35,222 nt of DNA from Bacteroidales bacterium (GTDB lineage: Bacteria; Bacteroidota; Bacteroidia; Bacteroidales; UBA12077), in contig JAHOYT010000011.1 in the NCBI GenBank assembly GCA_019038645.1, positions 127,909 through 163,130 on the forward strand, in the 5' to 3' direction. Made by a program: the position numbers and the translations under genes. Every line of letters starts with the position of its first letter. Within the stretch, counting starts at the first letter, position 1. Under the pieces are notes generated by a model. That model saw only the letters and a list, made by a program, of their open reading frames with translations, did not search any database and was not told the DNA's origin. Below, piece after piece: positions 8,304 through 15,907 of the stretch.

Positions 8304-9305
8304 TTAGTTAGCTAATTCTTTGAATAAATCATTTTTATTTATTTTACCGATACATGCTTCAATACATCTTCCGCAGCCAGTGCAAACCAATGATTTAAAT
8401 TTTTGAGGTTTCCAGACATATTTACAGAAATATCTGTTTTTAAATCTTTTAGATAGCTCATATAGCGCATCTTCATCACCTGCCACTCTTTCGAATCCTG
8501 GATATTGGCATGCGTCCAGTTGTCGAACTTTTTCAAAATTTGGTTTGTCTATTAATAAAAAGCAAGTACAGGTCGGGCAAATAGCAGCACATGCACCACA
8601 AGAAACACACTTTGACGAATATTTTTTCCAGATTTCTTCATTTGCCTTTTCAACTATTTTTCCTGTTTTATTGTAATCTGGTAACCCGATGTTATCATTA
8701 ATAATCTGATACTCAATTTTACTTTGCTTTAATTCAATGTCTTTTATTTCTGTTTCAGGTGAATTTGATACACTTGCATAATTTTTTAATTCGGTAATGA
8801 ATTTCACGCCTTTCTCAGAAAGTACTTCTAAATGAATTCTCTGATCAACATGAGAAAGTGAAATGTCAGCTATTTCTTTGGAATATGGCTTAATTCCATA
8901 TGTCATACAATGACAATGCTCCTGAATTTCGAAACAGGATGAAGAGATTAGGATAGTATTATCTCTTTTTTGTTTATATAAACTATCGATATAATCTTTA
9001 TCAAGATATATTTCATCCAGTATTTTTAAGCCTTGTATATCACAGTTTGGAGCACCAATTATTATTCTTTTAATTTTCGTGCTATTATCAGTTGTTAAAT
9101 TTTCTTTAACAGGCAAAAAGAATGTTTTTAATGGTGTGGTTGGTTTAGGGATGTTGTAGACAATTTCTGAAATATTTTCCGGATTAACAGGTTCGTAATC
9201 CATCGAATTATTACTTTTTATTGGAGCATAAATTAAATAATCATTCAATAGCTGATCTATTGCACTATTCCAGTCAGAATTTAATAAGGAATAATAATTT
9301 TTCAT
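8304..9305 (-). CDS. 4Fe-4S beta subunit (sulfhydrogenase HydB/AsrA-like)
   Basis: A 333-residue soluble iron-sulfur protein. The N-terminal two thirds has the family motif GAPNCDIQGLKILDEIYLD and several Cys (Cys124, 131, 133). The C-terminal third holds two [4Fe-4S] motifs: Cys233, 236, 239, 243 in CVSCGACAAICPTCTC, and Cys308, 311, 314, 318 in CTGCGRCIEACIG. This matches the beta subunit of group 3b NAD(P)-linked hydrogenases and AsrA. It should relay electrons between the flavin gamma subunit and further Fe-S carriers. It is the first gene of the hydrogenase operon; its ATG is 4 bases from a palindromic operator-like site and about 26 bases from a predicted -10 element, so the leader must be short. 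Confidence 0.9.
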   Translation of the reverse strand: MKNYYSLLNSDWNSAIDQLLNDYLIYAPIKSNNSMDYEPVNPENISEIVYNIPKPTTPLKTFFLPVKENLTTDNSTKIKRIIIGAPNCDIQGLKILDEIYLDKDYIDSLYKQKRDNTILISSSCFEIQEHCHCMTYGIKPYSKEIADISLSHVDQRIHLEVLSEKGVKFITELKNYASVSNSPETEIKDIELKQSKIEYQIINDNIGLPDYNKTGKIVEKANEEIWKKYSSKCVSCGACAAICPTCTCFLLIDKPNFEKVRQLDACQYPGFERVAGDEDALYELSKRFKNRYFCKYVWKPQKFKSLVCTGCGRCIEACIGKINKNDLFKELAN

Positions 9306-9309
9306 ATTA

Positions 9310-9327
9310 ATGTGATGTCATTCACAT
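9310..9327. promoter_or_regulatory. Palindromic operator ATGTGA-N6-TCACAT before the hydrogenase operon
   Basis: A perfect inverted repeat with 6-base arms and a 6-base spacer, placed between the predicted -10 box and the start codon of the hydrogenase operon. The half-sites match those of the Rex consensus TTGTGA-N6-TCACAA except for the outer base, and Rex is encoded by the adjacent divergent gene. The same core also fits the classical Crp consensus, so a Crp-family regulator is an alternative. Binding here would be expected to block transcription initiation. Confidence 0.68.
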
Positions 9328-9330
9328 ATA

Positions 9331-9360
9331 AAAGTATAATTGTAAAAAACCATTTGTCAA
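9331..9360 (-). promoter_or_regulatory. Predicted promoter of the hydrogenase operon
   Basis: On the minus strand TTGACA (9360-9355) is followed after 18 bases by TACTTT (9336-9331). It fits both a sigma-70-like pattern and the Bacteroidota pattern (TTG, about 21 bases, TAnnTTT). Transcription would begin near 9324, inside the palindromic operator. This is a motif match only. Confidence 0.55.
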
Positions 9361-9495
9361 GTGTTTTTCGGTAAAAGTGTTTTTAAACATATTGACAAAA
9401 TCTTTAAAAAGTTGAAAATCATACAAAAGAATAAAAAACTTTTATTTTAAAAAAACTTGTATAACTTGCAAAATGTATTATAAATGAAAAATTTA

Positions 9496-9513
9496 TTGTG
9501 AAACAAGTCACAA
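9496..9513. promoter_or_regulatory. Rex-type operator TTGTGA-N6-TCACAA over the rex start codon
   Basis: A perfect inverted repeat that equals the published Rex half-site consensus. It begins two bases before the predicted GTG start of rex and runs 16 bases into the coding sequence. This placement suggests direct autorepression of the rex-hyp operon, lifted when the NADH/NAD+ ratio rises. It could also influence translation initiation by its RNA hairpin potential. Confidence 0.75.
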
Positions 9514-10130
9514 AACATGTTATCAGGAACGATTTGAAACGATTATTTACTTATCGTTTATGTTTAATTGGATTTAAACGAAAAGGGTTTGATCGTATAT
9601 ATTCTTATAACCTGGGTGAAGAAGCTGGAGTAACTGCAGAACAGGTAAGAAAGGATTTTTCTGTATTTAAAATTAAAGGAAATAAAAAGAGTGGATATAA
9701 AATAAATGATTTACTACACGCTATTAATGAGATTTTTAAATATCAACATAATCAACATGTGATAGTGGTTGGTATGGGTAATATAGGAAAGGCACTTGTC
9801 CAATACAAAAGATTTATTTTAAGAAAAATGGTTATAGTTGCCTCATTTGATATTGATCCATCGAAGCAATCAAAACGTTTTGGGATTCCTGTTATGCCCA
9901 TGGAAATGATGGGTGAAATAATTAAAAAATTTCATGTTAAAGTTGCTATTCTGGCTGTTCCCGATATTTCTGCTCAGGACACAGCAAACATTCTGGTTGA
10001 TCAGGGTATAACCGGTATTTTAAATTTTGCACCAGTAATATTAAAAGTTCCCGATGATATAATTGTAAGTAATATTAACCTCTGTGACGAGCTTGAAAGT
10101 GTAATTTATTACACTCAAAAAGTTATGTAA
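9498..10130 (+). CDS. rex: Redox-sensing transcriptional repressor Rex
   Basis: A 210-residue protein with the full Rex layout and usual length. Residues 1-80 form a winged helix, including YSYNLGEEAGVTAEQVRKDF, which matches the Rex recognition helix pattern (ts.qvRkDls.fG). Residues 85 onward form an NAD-binding Rossmann domain with GMGNIG at 92-97, and the C-terminal helix (ELESVIYYTQ) is the domain-swapped segment. Rex binds DNA when NAD+ dominates and is released by NADH, typically controlling fermentation and hydrogenase genes. No ATG is in frame; GTG at 9498 is the best start. It is divergent from the hydrogenase operon, with hypF starting about 28 bases downstream, so rex is probably the first gene of the hyp operon. 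Confidence 0.93.
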   Translation: MKQVTKHVIRNDLKRLFTYRLCLIGFKRKGFDRIYSYNLGEEAGVTAEQVRKDFSVFKIKGNKKSGYKINDLLHAINEIFKYQHNQHVIVVGMGNIGKALVQYKRFILRKMVIVASFDIDPSKQSKRFGIPVMPMEMMGEIIKKFHVKVAILAVPDISAQDTANILVDQGITGILNFAPVILKVPDDIIVSNINLCDELESVIYYTQKVM

Positions 10131-10158
10131 TTACTTTTATAATAGTTAAAGCTTTGTT

Positions 10159-12408
10159 ATTAAAAAGTCTGTATCTATATCTGTTGAAGGGCTGGTTCAG
10201 GGTGTTGGATTTCGCCCGTTTGTTTACCGTTTAGCACAAAAGTACAAGTTAAAAGGTGATGTAACTAATCGTACTAATGGTGTTGTTGTTAATGTATGTG
10301 GTAATGAAGAAGATATTGAATACTTTAGAAATGATATTTTAAAACTTGCTCCACCAGCGGCTTCTATAAAAAATATAAAATCAGTATTTACAAATGATTT
10401 ATATTCATCTGATTTTTCAATTTTGCCAAGTAAAACGATCAATAATTTAATAACAGAAATTAGTCCTGATATTGCATTGTGTAATGATTGTTTACAGGAT
10501 TTGAGAATTCAGAAACATCGGATAAACTATCCTTTTATAAACTGCACAAATTGTGGTCCCCGTTTTTCAATTATAAATAAACTTCCTTACGACAGGATAA
10601 ATACTACGATGCATGAATTTGCAATGTGCAAAAACTGCGAAACAGAATATAATAATGTTTATGACAGAAGATTCCACGCACAGCCTGTGGCTTGTAATTA
10701 TTGCGGACCAAAATATTCAGATAATGATGAACAGGATTTTGTAAAAATAATTAATAATGTAGCTTCAAAAATTGATAGTGGAAAAATTGTTGCTGTTAAA
10801 GGCTTGGGAGGCTATAATCTAATTTGTGATGCAAAGAATAATGAGTCGGTATTACGCTTAAGAGAAATAAAAGGTCGTGATGCTAAGCCCTTTGCAGTGA
10901 TGTTCAGAAATATTGAATCACTTAAGGAATATTGTGTATTAAGTAATGAAGAAAAGGAATTAGCCGAATCATGGCGTCGGCCAGTAATTGTACTTGATCA
11001 GAAAAAGGAATTGTGTTATTCAGTTAATAATGATCTGAAAAGCATTGGTGCATTATTACCTTATTTACCATTTCATTATTTATTGTTTGAAAAACTTTCC
11101 GTTTCGGCAATAATTTATACAAGTGCAAATAATTCAGGTGAGCCTATTATTTCTGATGATGCTTTTGCCAAAGGCAATTTGAACAATAAAGTAGATGCTT
11201 TTTTAAGTCATAATCGAAAAATCCAAAACCCAATTGATGATTCGGTAGTAAAAGTTGTGGATGGTAAACAACAAATTATTAGAAGAGCAAGAGGATTTGT
11301 TCCTAATCCGATTTATACATCAAATAGTGTTGATGGAATTTTTGCAGCCGGAGCAGAATTAAAAAATAGTTTTTGTATTGGGAAAAACAACATAGCTATT
11401 TTAAGTCAGTATATAGGCGATTTGAAAAATTTTGAGACTTTTGAGTTCTATAAAAATACTGTAAATCAGTTTTTTGATTTATTTAAGTTTGATCAAAAGG
11501 TAATTGCGTGCGATATGCATCCTGAGTATTTATCCACAAAATTTGCCAAAAATTATAATGTGAATAATCTGAATGGCAACAGAATTCCGTTAATTAAAGT
11601 TCAGCATCATCATGCGCATATTGTTTCTTGTATGGCCGAGTATCAATTGAATGAAAAAGTGATTGGAGTAAGTTTTGACGGCACGGGATACGGAACCGAT
11701 GGTAATATTTGGGGAGGTGAATTTCTGATTTGTGATACGAAAACATTTGAGCGTTATGCTCATTTTGATTATGTTAAAATGCCTGGTGGAGATTTGGCTG
11801 TTGAAGAACCATGGCGTATGGCTTTGTCATATTTAAATCATTATTCTGTTAACAGAATTCAAAATACGGATTGCTTTAAAAATGTAAAAGAGGAAGAATT
11901 TGAACTTGTGCAAAAAATGATTGACAAGAATATCAATTCATCCTTAACTTCAAGTGCAGGCAGGTTGTTCGATGTAATTGCCTGTTTGCTTAATTTATGT
12001 CCGAAACAATCATTTGATGCCGAAGGACCAATGCGATTAGAGGCTATTATTGATAAATCAGAAAAAAAATATTATCCTTTCGAAATAGTAAATGGTATTG
12101 TCAGGTTTGAAAAAATGCTAAATGCAATTCTTGATGATATGAGTAAATGCTCTGCTTCCACAATATCGGCAAAATTTCATAATACCATAGTTCATATAGT
12201 TTATGATATTGTAAATAAAATAAAAAAGGACACAGGAATAAAAAAAGTTGTTCTTTCGGGTGGCGTTTTTCAAAACCGGTATTTGCTGGAAAAATCAATT
12301 CAGATTCTTGTTAAAAATAATTTTGAAGTCTATACGAATCACTTAACACCACCAAATGATGGTGGAATTGCTCTTGGACAGTTAGTTATTGCATCTAATA
12401 ATATTTAA
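10159..12408 (+). CDS. hypF: Carbamoyltransferase HypF (probable ATT start)
   Basis: HypF makes the thiocarbamate on HypE from carbamoyl phosphate, the source of the CN ligands. All domains are visible in order: acylphosphatase with VQGVGFRPFVYRLA (about residues 13-26), two zinc fingers (CNDC, CTNCGPRFS, CKNC, CNYCGP), a YrdC-like domain, and a Kae1-like domain with HHHAHIVSCMAEY and SGGVFQNRYLLE. With an N-terminus IKKSVSISVEG the length is 749, normal for HypF. Between the in-frame stop at 10147-10149 and the acylphosphatase motif there is no ATG, GTG or TTG. ATT at 10159 fits best; the only standard start, TTG at 10423, would delete the acylphosphatase domain. It lies 28 bases after rex and 1 base before hypC. 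Confidence 0.93.
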   Translation: MKKSVSISVEGLVQGVGFRPFVYRLAQKYKLKGDVTNRTNGVVVNVCGNEEDIEYFRNDILKLAPPAASIKNIKSVFTNDLYSSDFSILPSKTINNLITEISPDIALCNDCLQDLRIQKHRINYPFINCTNCGPRFSIINKLPYDRINTTMHEFAMCKNCETEYNNVYDRRFHAQPVACNYCGPKYSDNDEQDFVKIINNVASKIDSGKIVAVKGLGGYNLICDAKNNESVLRLREIKGRDAKPFAVMFRNIESLKEYCVLSNEEKELAESWRRPVIVLDQKKELCYSVNNDLKSIGALLPYLPFHYLLFEKLSVSAIIYTSANNSGEPIISDDAFAKGNLNNKVDAFLSHNRKIQNPIDDSVVKVVDGKQQIIRRARGFVPNPIYTSNSVDGIFAAGAELKNSFCIGKNNIAILSQYIGDLKNFETFEFYKNTVNQFFDLFKFDQKVIACDMHPEYLSTKFAKNYNVNNLNGNRIPLIKVQHHHAHIVSCMAEYQLNEKVIGVSFDGTGYGTDGNIWGGEFLICDTKTFERYAHFDYVKMPGGDLAVEEPWRMALSYLNHYSVNRIQNTDCFKNVKEEEFELVQKMIDKNINSSLTSSAGRLFDVIACLLNLCPKQSFDAEGPMRLEAIIDKSEKKYYPFEIVNGIVRFEKMLNAILDDMSKCSASTISAKFHNTIVHIVYDIVNKIKKDTGIKKVVLSGGVFQNRYLLEKSIQILVKNNFEVYTNHLTPPNDGGIALGQLVIASNNI

Positions 12409-12409
12409 T

Positions 12410-12625
12410 ATGTGTTTAAGTATTCCGGGTAAAATAATAAAAATTGATAATGATTTGGCAGAAGCTTCTGTGGGTGGCACAATTGTAAAAATTGGAATTC
12501 AGATGGTTGAAAATGTTAAAGAAGGAGATTATGTGCTGGTACATGCCGGATTTGCATTACAAAAAATTGACGAAAAGGAAGCATTAGTAACATTGCAGTT
12601 ATTGCGTGAAATGAATGAAAGTTAA
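12410..12625 (+). CDS. hypC: Hydrogenase assembly chaperone HypC/HybG
   Basis: A 71-residue protein starting MCLSIPGKIIKI, the invariant HypC N-terminus, whose Cys2 binds iron and the hydrogenase precursor. The ATG at 12410 is chosen because the family always begins MCL; an open frame extends seven codons upstream into hypF. The protein has the small beta-barrel pattern with VKEGDYVLVHAGFALQKID, where HAGFA is conserved. HypC works with HypD to carry the Fe(CN)2CO unit to the large subunit. It starts one base after the hypF stop. A REP-like palindrome pair lies between it and hypD. Confidence 0.95.
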   Translation: MCLSIPGKIIKIDNDLAEASVGGTIVKIGIQMVENVKEGDYVLVHAGFALQKIDEKEALVTLQLLREMNES

Positions 12626-12635
12626 TTTATACAGT

Positions 12636-12707
12636 TCACACTTCGATAAACTCAGTGTGACAAGTAATTTTATTAATATATGTCATACTGAGTTTATCGA
12701 AGTATGA
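12636..12707. repeat. Head-to-head REP-like palindrome pair between hypC and hypD
   Basis: Two 27-base units (12636-12662 and 12681-12707) are near-perfect reverse complements separated by 18 bases. Each unit also folds alone: TCACACT pairs with AGTGTGA in the first, TCATACT with AGTATGA in the second, so the C/T and G/A differences compensate. The core CTTCGATAAACTCAGT looks like an AT-rich version of a dispersed bacterial palindrome with core CTTCGACAAGCTCAG. Transcribed, it could form one long stem-loop within the hyp mRNA. Confidence 0.8.
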
Positions 12708-12728
12708 TTTTATAGATTGAAAGGTAAA

Positions 12729-13811
12729 ATGAAATTTATTGATGAATACAGAGACTTTGAAATAGTTCAGAATATTTCAAAAAAGCTCAGAGAGTACGAT
12801 CGTGAAATTTCCATAATGGAAGTATGTGGTGGCCATACTATGGCAATTCATCGATTTGGGATACCTTCTTTATTGCCTGAAAACATAAAGCTGATTTCAG
12901 GTCCGGGATGTCCGGTTTGTGTTTCTGGAATTGGATTTATTGACAATGCAATTGAATGCTCAAAAATTAATGATGTTATAATTACAACATATGGTGATTT
13001 AATCCGCGTTCCGGGATCTAAAAGTAGTCTGGAAAAAGAAAAATCAAGAGGAGCCGATATTCGAATTGTATATTCTGCACTCGAAGCGCTGGAAATAGCC
13101 AGATCTGAGAAAAATAAAAAAGTAATTTTTTTGGGAATCGGATTCGAGACAACCGCTCCCGGAACTGCAGTCACAATCCAAAAAGCATACAATGAAAGTA
13201 TTTCAAATTTTTATTTGCTTAGCACACATAAAATTATGCCTCCGGTAATGGAAGCGTTATTGAACGATAAAGTAAAAATTGATGGGTTTATTTGCCCGGG
13301 ACATGTGAGCACAATTACCGGATCCGGTATTTATGATTTTATTCCTGAGAAATACAAAATAGCTTGTGTTGTTACAGGTTTTGAACCAACAGATCTTATG
13401 CAGTCTATTTATATGTTGGCAAAACAAATCAACAGTATAGATCAAAAGGTTGAAATTCAGTATTCAAGAGCAGTTGTAAAACAAGGAAATATTAAAGCTC
13501 AGAATATAATGAACGAGGTTTTTGAAACTCGTGATGATAATTGGCGCGGGATTGGAGTAATTCCAAATAGCGGATTAAAACTTAAAGAAAAGTATAAAAG
13601 TTTTGATGCAGAACTTGTTTTTGATGTTAAGGTAAGTTCTGTGAAAGAGAATACTGCCTGTATTTGTGGTCAAATTTTAAGAGGATTAAAAACTCCAAAA
13701 GATTGTAAGTTATTTGGGATGGTTTGTTCTCCTGAAAATCCTGTTGGTGCTTGTATGGTTTCAAACGAAGGAGCTTGTCACGCATATTATAAATACCGTA
13801 ATTATGAATGA
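12729..13811 (+). CDS. hypD: Hydrogenase formation protein HypD
   Basis: A 360-residue iron-sulfur scaffold that, with HypC, assembles the Fe(CN)2CO group. Signatures in order are MEVCGGHTMAIHRFGI, GPGCPVCVSG, FLGIGFETTAPGTA, ICPGHVSTITG, VTGFEPTDLMQ, and the C-terminal Cys-rich part with ACICGQILRG, MVCSPENPVGACMVSNEG. The cluster ligands and active-site Cys are therefore kept. The ATG at 12729 is preceded by GAAAGG and is preferred over an in-frame TTG four codons upstream. It overlaps the hypE start by 8 bases, suggesting translational coupling. It is separated from hypC by the REP-like pair. Confidence 0.95.
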   Translation: MKFIDEYRDFEIVQNISKKLREYDREISIMEVCGGHTMAIHRFGIPSLLPENIKLISGPGCPVCVSGIGFIDNAIECSKINDVIITTYGDLIRVPGSKSSLEKEKSRGADIRIVYSALEALEIARSEKNKKVIFLGIGFETTAPGTAVTIQKAYNESISNFYLLSTHKIMPPVMEALLNDKVKIDGFICPGHVSTITGSGIYDFIPEKYKIACVVTGFEPTDLMQSIYMLAKQINSIDQKVEIQYSRAVVKQGNIKAQNIMNEVFETRDDNWRGIGVIPNSGLKLKEKYKSFDAELVFDVKVSSVKENTACICGQILRGLKTPKDCKLFGMVCSPENPVGACMVSNEGACHAYYKYRNYE

Positions 13812-14814
13812 TTTTATAACATTGAATCATGGTAGTGGTGGTCGTGCTTCGCAGGATCTTATTAAAAATATTTTTATTAAGAGTTTTGGTGATAACAAAA
13901 CTGTTTTATCAGATTCTGCTATATTAAATATTCCTGAAGATAGAATTGCTTTTACCACGGATTCATTTGTTATTGATCCCATATTTTTTCCCGGTGGTGA
14001 TATTGGTAAACTGGCAGTTTGCGGTACTGTTAATGATCTGGCTGTTTCGGGCGCTGTCCCGAAATATATTACTGCTTCGTTCATTCTCGAAGAAGGTTTG
14101 CCTGTAAAAGATTTAAAACAGATTGTTAATTCAATGGCTGAGCAGGCAAAAATTGCTAATGTTAAAATTGTGGCTGGCGATACCAAAGTAGTTCATAAAG
14201 GGAAATGCGATAAAATATTTATTAACACAACAGGAATAGGTGTTTTTGAAAAGGATTATTCATACATAAGTACCGGAGAAAAGGTTCAGATAAACGATAA
14301 AATAATAATAAATGGCTTTTTGGGCGATCATTCTGTTGCAGTTCTTGACGCAAGAAATGAAATGGATTTAAAAAGTAATGTTGAGTCTGATTGTGCATGT
14401 CTGAATGAATTAATTCAGAATGCATTGAAAGCAGATATGCGAATAAAATTTATGCGCGATGTAACAAGAGGTGGTTTAGCAACAGTTTTAAACGAGCTGG
14501 CCGAAATTATTAATTACGGAATTGAGCTTGATGAAAAAAATATTCCTGTAAGGGAATCTGTTAATGGTTTGTGTGAGATATTAGGTTTTGATCCATTATA
14601 TTTAGCAAACGAAGGCAAAGTTTTAATGATAGTTAATGCAGAAGATACAAATAATGTGATTAAAATTTTGCAGAAGAATTCTCTGGGAGTTGAAAGTAAA
14701 ATAATAGGAGAAATTGTATCTGATCATCCTAAAATAGTAGTTGGAAAAACAAAAATTGGAGGAAAAAGAATAATAGATATGTTACAAGGCGAGCAACTAC
14801 CAAGAATTTGCTAA
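13804..14814 (+). CDS. hypE: Carbamoyl dehydratase HypE
   Basis: A 336-residue AIR synthase-related protein that dehydrates the HypF-made S-carbamoyl group to thiocyanate in an ATP-dependent step. The N-terminus MNDFITLNHGSGGRASQDLI and TDSFVIDPIFFPGGDIGKLA are typical, as is RDVTRGGLATVLNELAE. The protein ends in PRIC; this terminal Cys carries the cyano group. The ATG at 13804 is chosen over an upstream in-frame start at 13714 because it matches the family N-terminus and gives a short overlap with hypD. hypA follows after 45 bases. Confidence 0.96.
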   Translation: MNDFITLNHGSGGRASQDLIKNIFIKSFGDNKTVLSDSAILNIPEDRIAFTTDSFVIDPIFFPGGDIGKLAVCGTVNDLAVSGAVPKYITASFILEEGLPVKDLKQIVNSMAEQAKIANVKIVAGDTKVVHKGKCDKIFINTTGIGVFEKDYSYISTGEKVQINDKIIINGFLGDHSVAVLDARNEMDLKSNVESDCACLNELIQNALKADMRIKFMRDVTRGGLATVLNELAEIINYGIELDEKNIPVRESVNGLCEILGFDPLYLANEGKVLMIVNAEDTNNVIKILQKNSLGVESKIIGEIVSDHPKIVVGKTKIGGKRIIDMLQGEQLPRIC

Positions 14815-14859
14815 GTAATTTTTGGTATTTGTTATTTGATATTTGGAGTTTTAAAAGTT

Positions 14860-15207
14860 ATGCACGAATTAAAAATAGCTGAAGAATTAATTGGGATTAT
14901 TACTGAAGTGGCAAAATCAGAAAATCTGAAAAAGGTTACTAAAGTAAATATACAGTTTGGAAAAATGATTATGATCGTTCCTGATGTTTTTCGTTTTGTT
15001 TTTGAAGGAGGAGTTAAAGGAACCGTTGCCAAAAGTGCAAAATTGAATCTGGAAATATTGCCGGTAAAATTTGCTTGTAATAAATGTAAAGAAGAAACCG
15101 AGATTGATGATTTGTTATTTGTTTGTCCTTACTGTGGTTCAAATGATCTGGATCTGACGCAGGGACGCGAAACAATTATTGAGAGTATCGAAGGAGAGAA
15201 ATGTTAA
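14860..15207 (+). CDS. hypA: Nickel metallochaperone HypA
   Basis: A 115-residue protein with the essential Met-His-Glu N-terminus (MHELKIAEELIGII), which binds nickel, and a zinc site made of CNKC and CPYCG. It delivers Ni to the hydrogenase large subunit together with HypB. The ATG at 14860 is chosen over an in-frame ATG at 14836 because the nickel-binding MHE must be at the N-terminus. The order hypE-hypA-hypB and the single strand suggest one operon from rex onward. Length is normal for the family. Confidence 0.94.
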   Translation: MHELKIAEELIGIITEVAKSENLKKVTKVNIQFGKMIMIVPDVFRFVFEGGVKGTVAKSAKLNLEILPVKFACNKCKEETEIDDLLFVCPYCGSNDLDLTQGRETIIESIEGEKC

Positions 15208-15256
15208 ATTGTTAAATAGCCAAAAGCGGTTAGCTAAAGGCAAAAAGCTAAACATC

Positions 15257-15907
15257 ATGGAAATCAAAATAATGAAAAATGTTCTTGATCGTAACAAGAA
15301 TAAAGCCAACGAAGTAAGAAATCTTCTTAAAGAAAAAAATGTACTGATGGTGAATATGATAAGTTCGCCCGGGGCAGGAAAGACAACTTTACTTGAAAAA
15401 ACACTGGAAAATCTTAAAGATAAATTCAGAATTGGAGTTATTGAAGGAGATATTACAACCGACCGCGATGCTCAACGATTAAAAGGTCATGGAGTTCCTA
15501 TTGTCGTTATTAATACCGAAGGAGGTTGTCATCTCGATTCGCATAGTATTTCAAAAGTGCTTCCGGAGTTCGATCTCGAAAATATGGACGTAATATTTGT
15601 TGAAAATGTTGGTAATCTGGTTTGTCCATCGCATTTTGATTTGGGAGAAACATTTAAATTGGCGTTGGTTAGCACTACCGAAGGAGATGATAAACCCATT
15701 AAATATCCAATGTTATTTCGTGAAGCCAAAATTATTTTATTAAATAAAATTGATTTAATCGAATATACAAACTTCAATAAAGCGAGTTTCCATGTTGACC
15801 TGAATAATGTAAACGGCAAGGTTCCTCTTATGGAAATTTCCTGTACCCGAAATATTGGAATGGATAAATGGTATAATTGGATTTCAAAACAAATCTCTTC
15901 AAAATAA
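15257..15907 (+). CDS. hypB: Hydrogenase nickel incorporation GTPase HypB
   Basis: A 216-residue SIMIBI-class GTPase that drives nickel transfer with HypA. Visible are the P-loop SSPGAGKTT (36-44), EGDITTDRDA, the metal-site EGGCHL (Cys91, His92), ENVGNLVCPSHFDLGE (Cys123) and the guanine-specificity motif NKID (163-166). No histidine-rich N-terminal nickel store and no CxxCGC motif is present. The ATG at 15257 gives the usual N-terminus; an open frame upstream overlaps hypA. Its last 69 codons are duplicated 8675 bases downstream as a pseudogene fragment. It is the last gene of the hyp operon. Confidence 0.95.
   Translation: MEIKIMKNVLDRNKNKANEVRNLLKEKNVLMVNMISSPGAGKTTLLEKTLENLKDKFRIGVIEGDITTDRDAQRLKGHGVPIVVINTEGGCHLDSHSISKVLPEFDLENMDVIFVENVGNLVCPSHFDLGETFKLALVSTTEGDDKPIKYPMLFREAKIILLNKIDLIEYTNFNKASFHVDLNNVNGKVPLMEISCTRNIGMDKWYNWISKQISSK

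Noticed and set aside
8304-9305. Anaerobic sulfite reductase AsrA/AsrB assignment for the beta/gamma pair
   Set aside because: AsrC, the siroheme subunit, is absent and the genes are joined to a [NiFe] hydrogenase operon, so the hydrogenase role is preferred although the families are related.
9310-9327. Crp-binding site controlled by the operon's own Crp-like protein
   Set aside because: The palindrome also fits the Crp consensus, but the encoded Crp-like protein has no DNA-binding domain, and Rex is encoded next door. A Crp encoded elsewhere remains possible.
13714-13803. Upstream extension of hypE into hypD
   Set aside because: The added 30 residues read the hypD 3' end in another frame; the HypE N-terminus MNDFITLNHGSGG starts at 13804.
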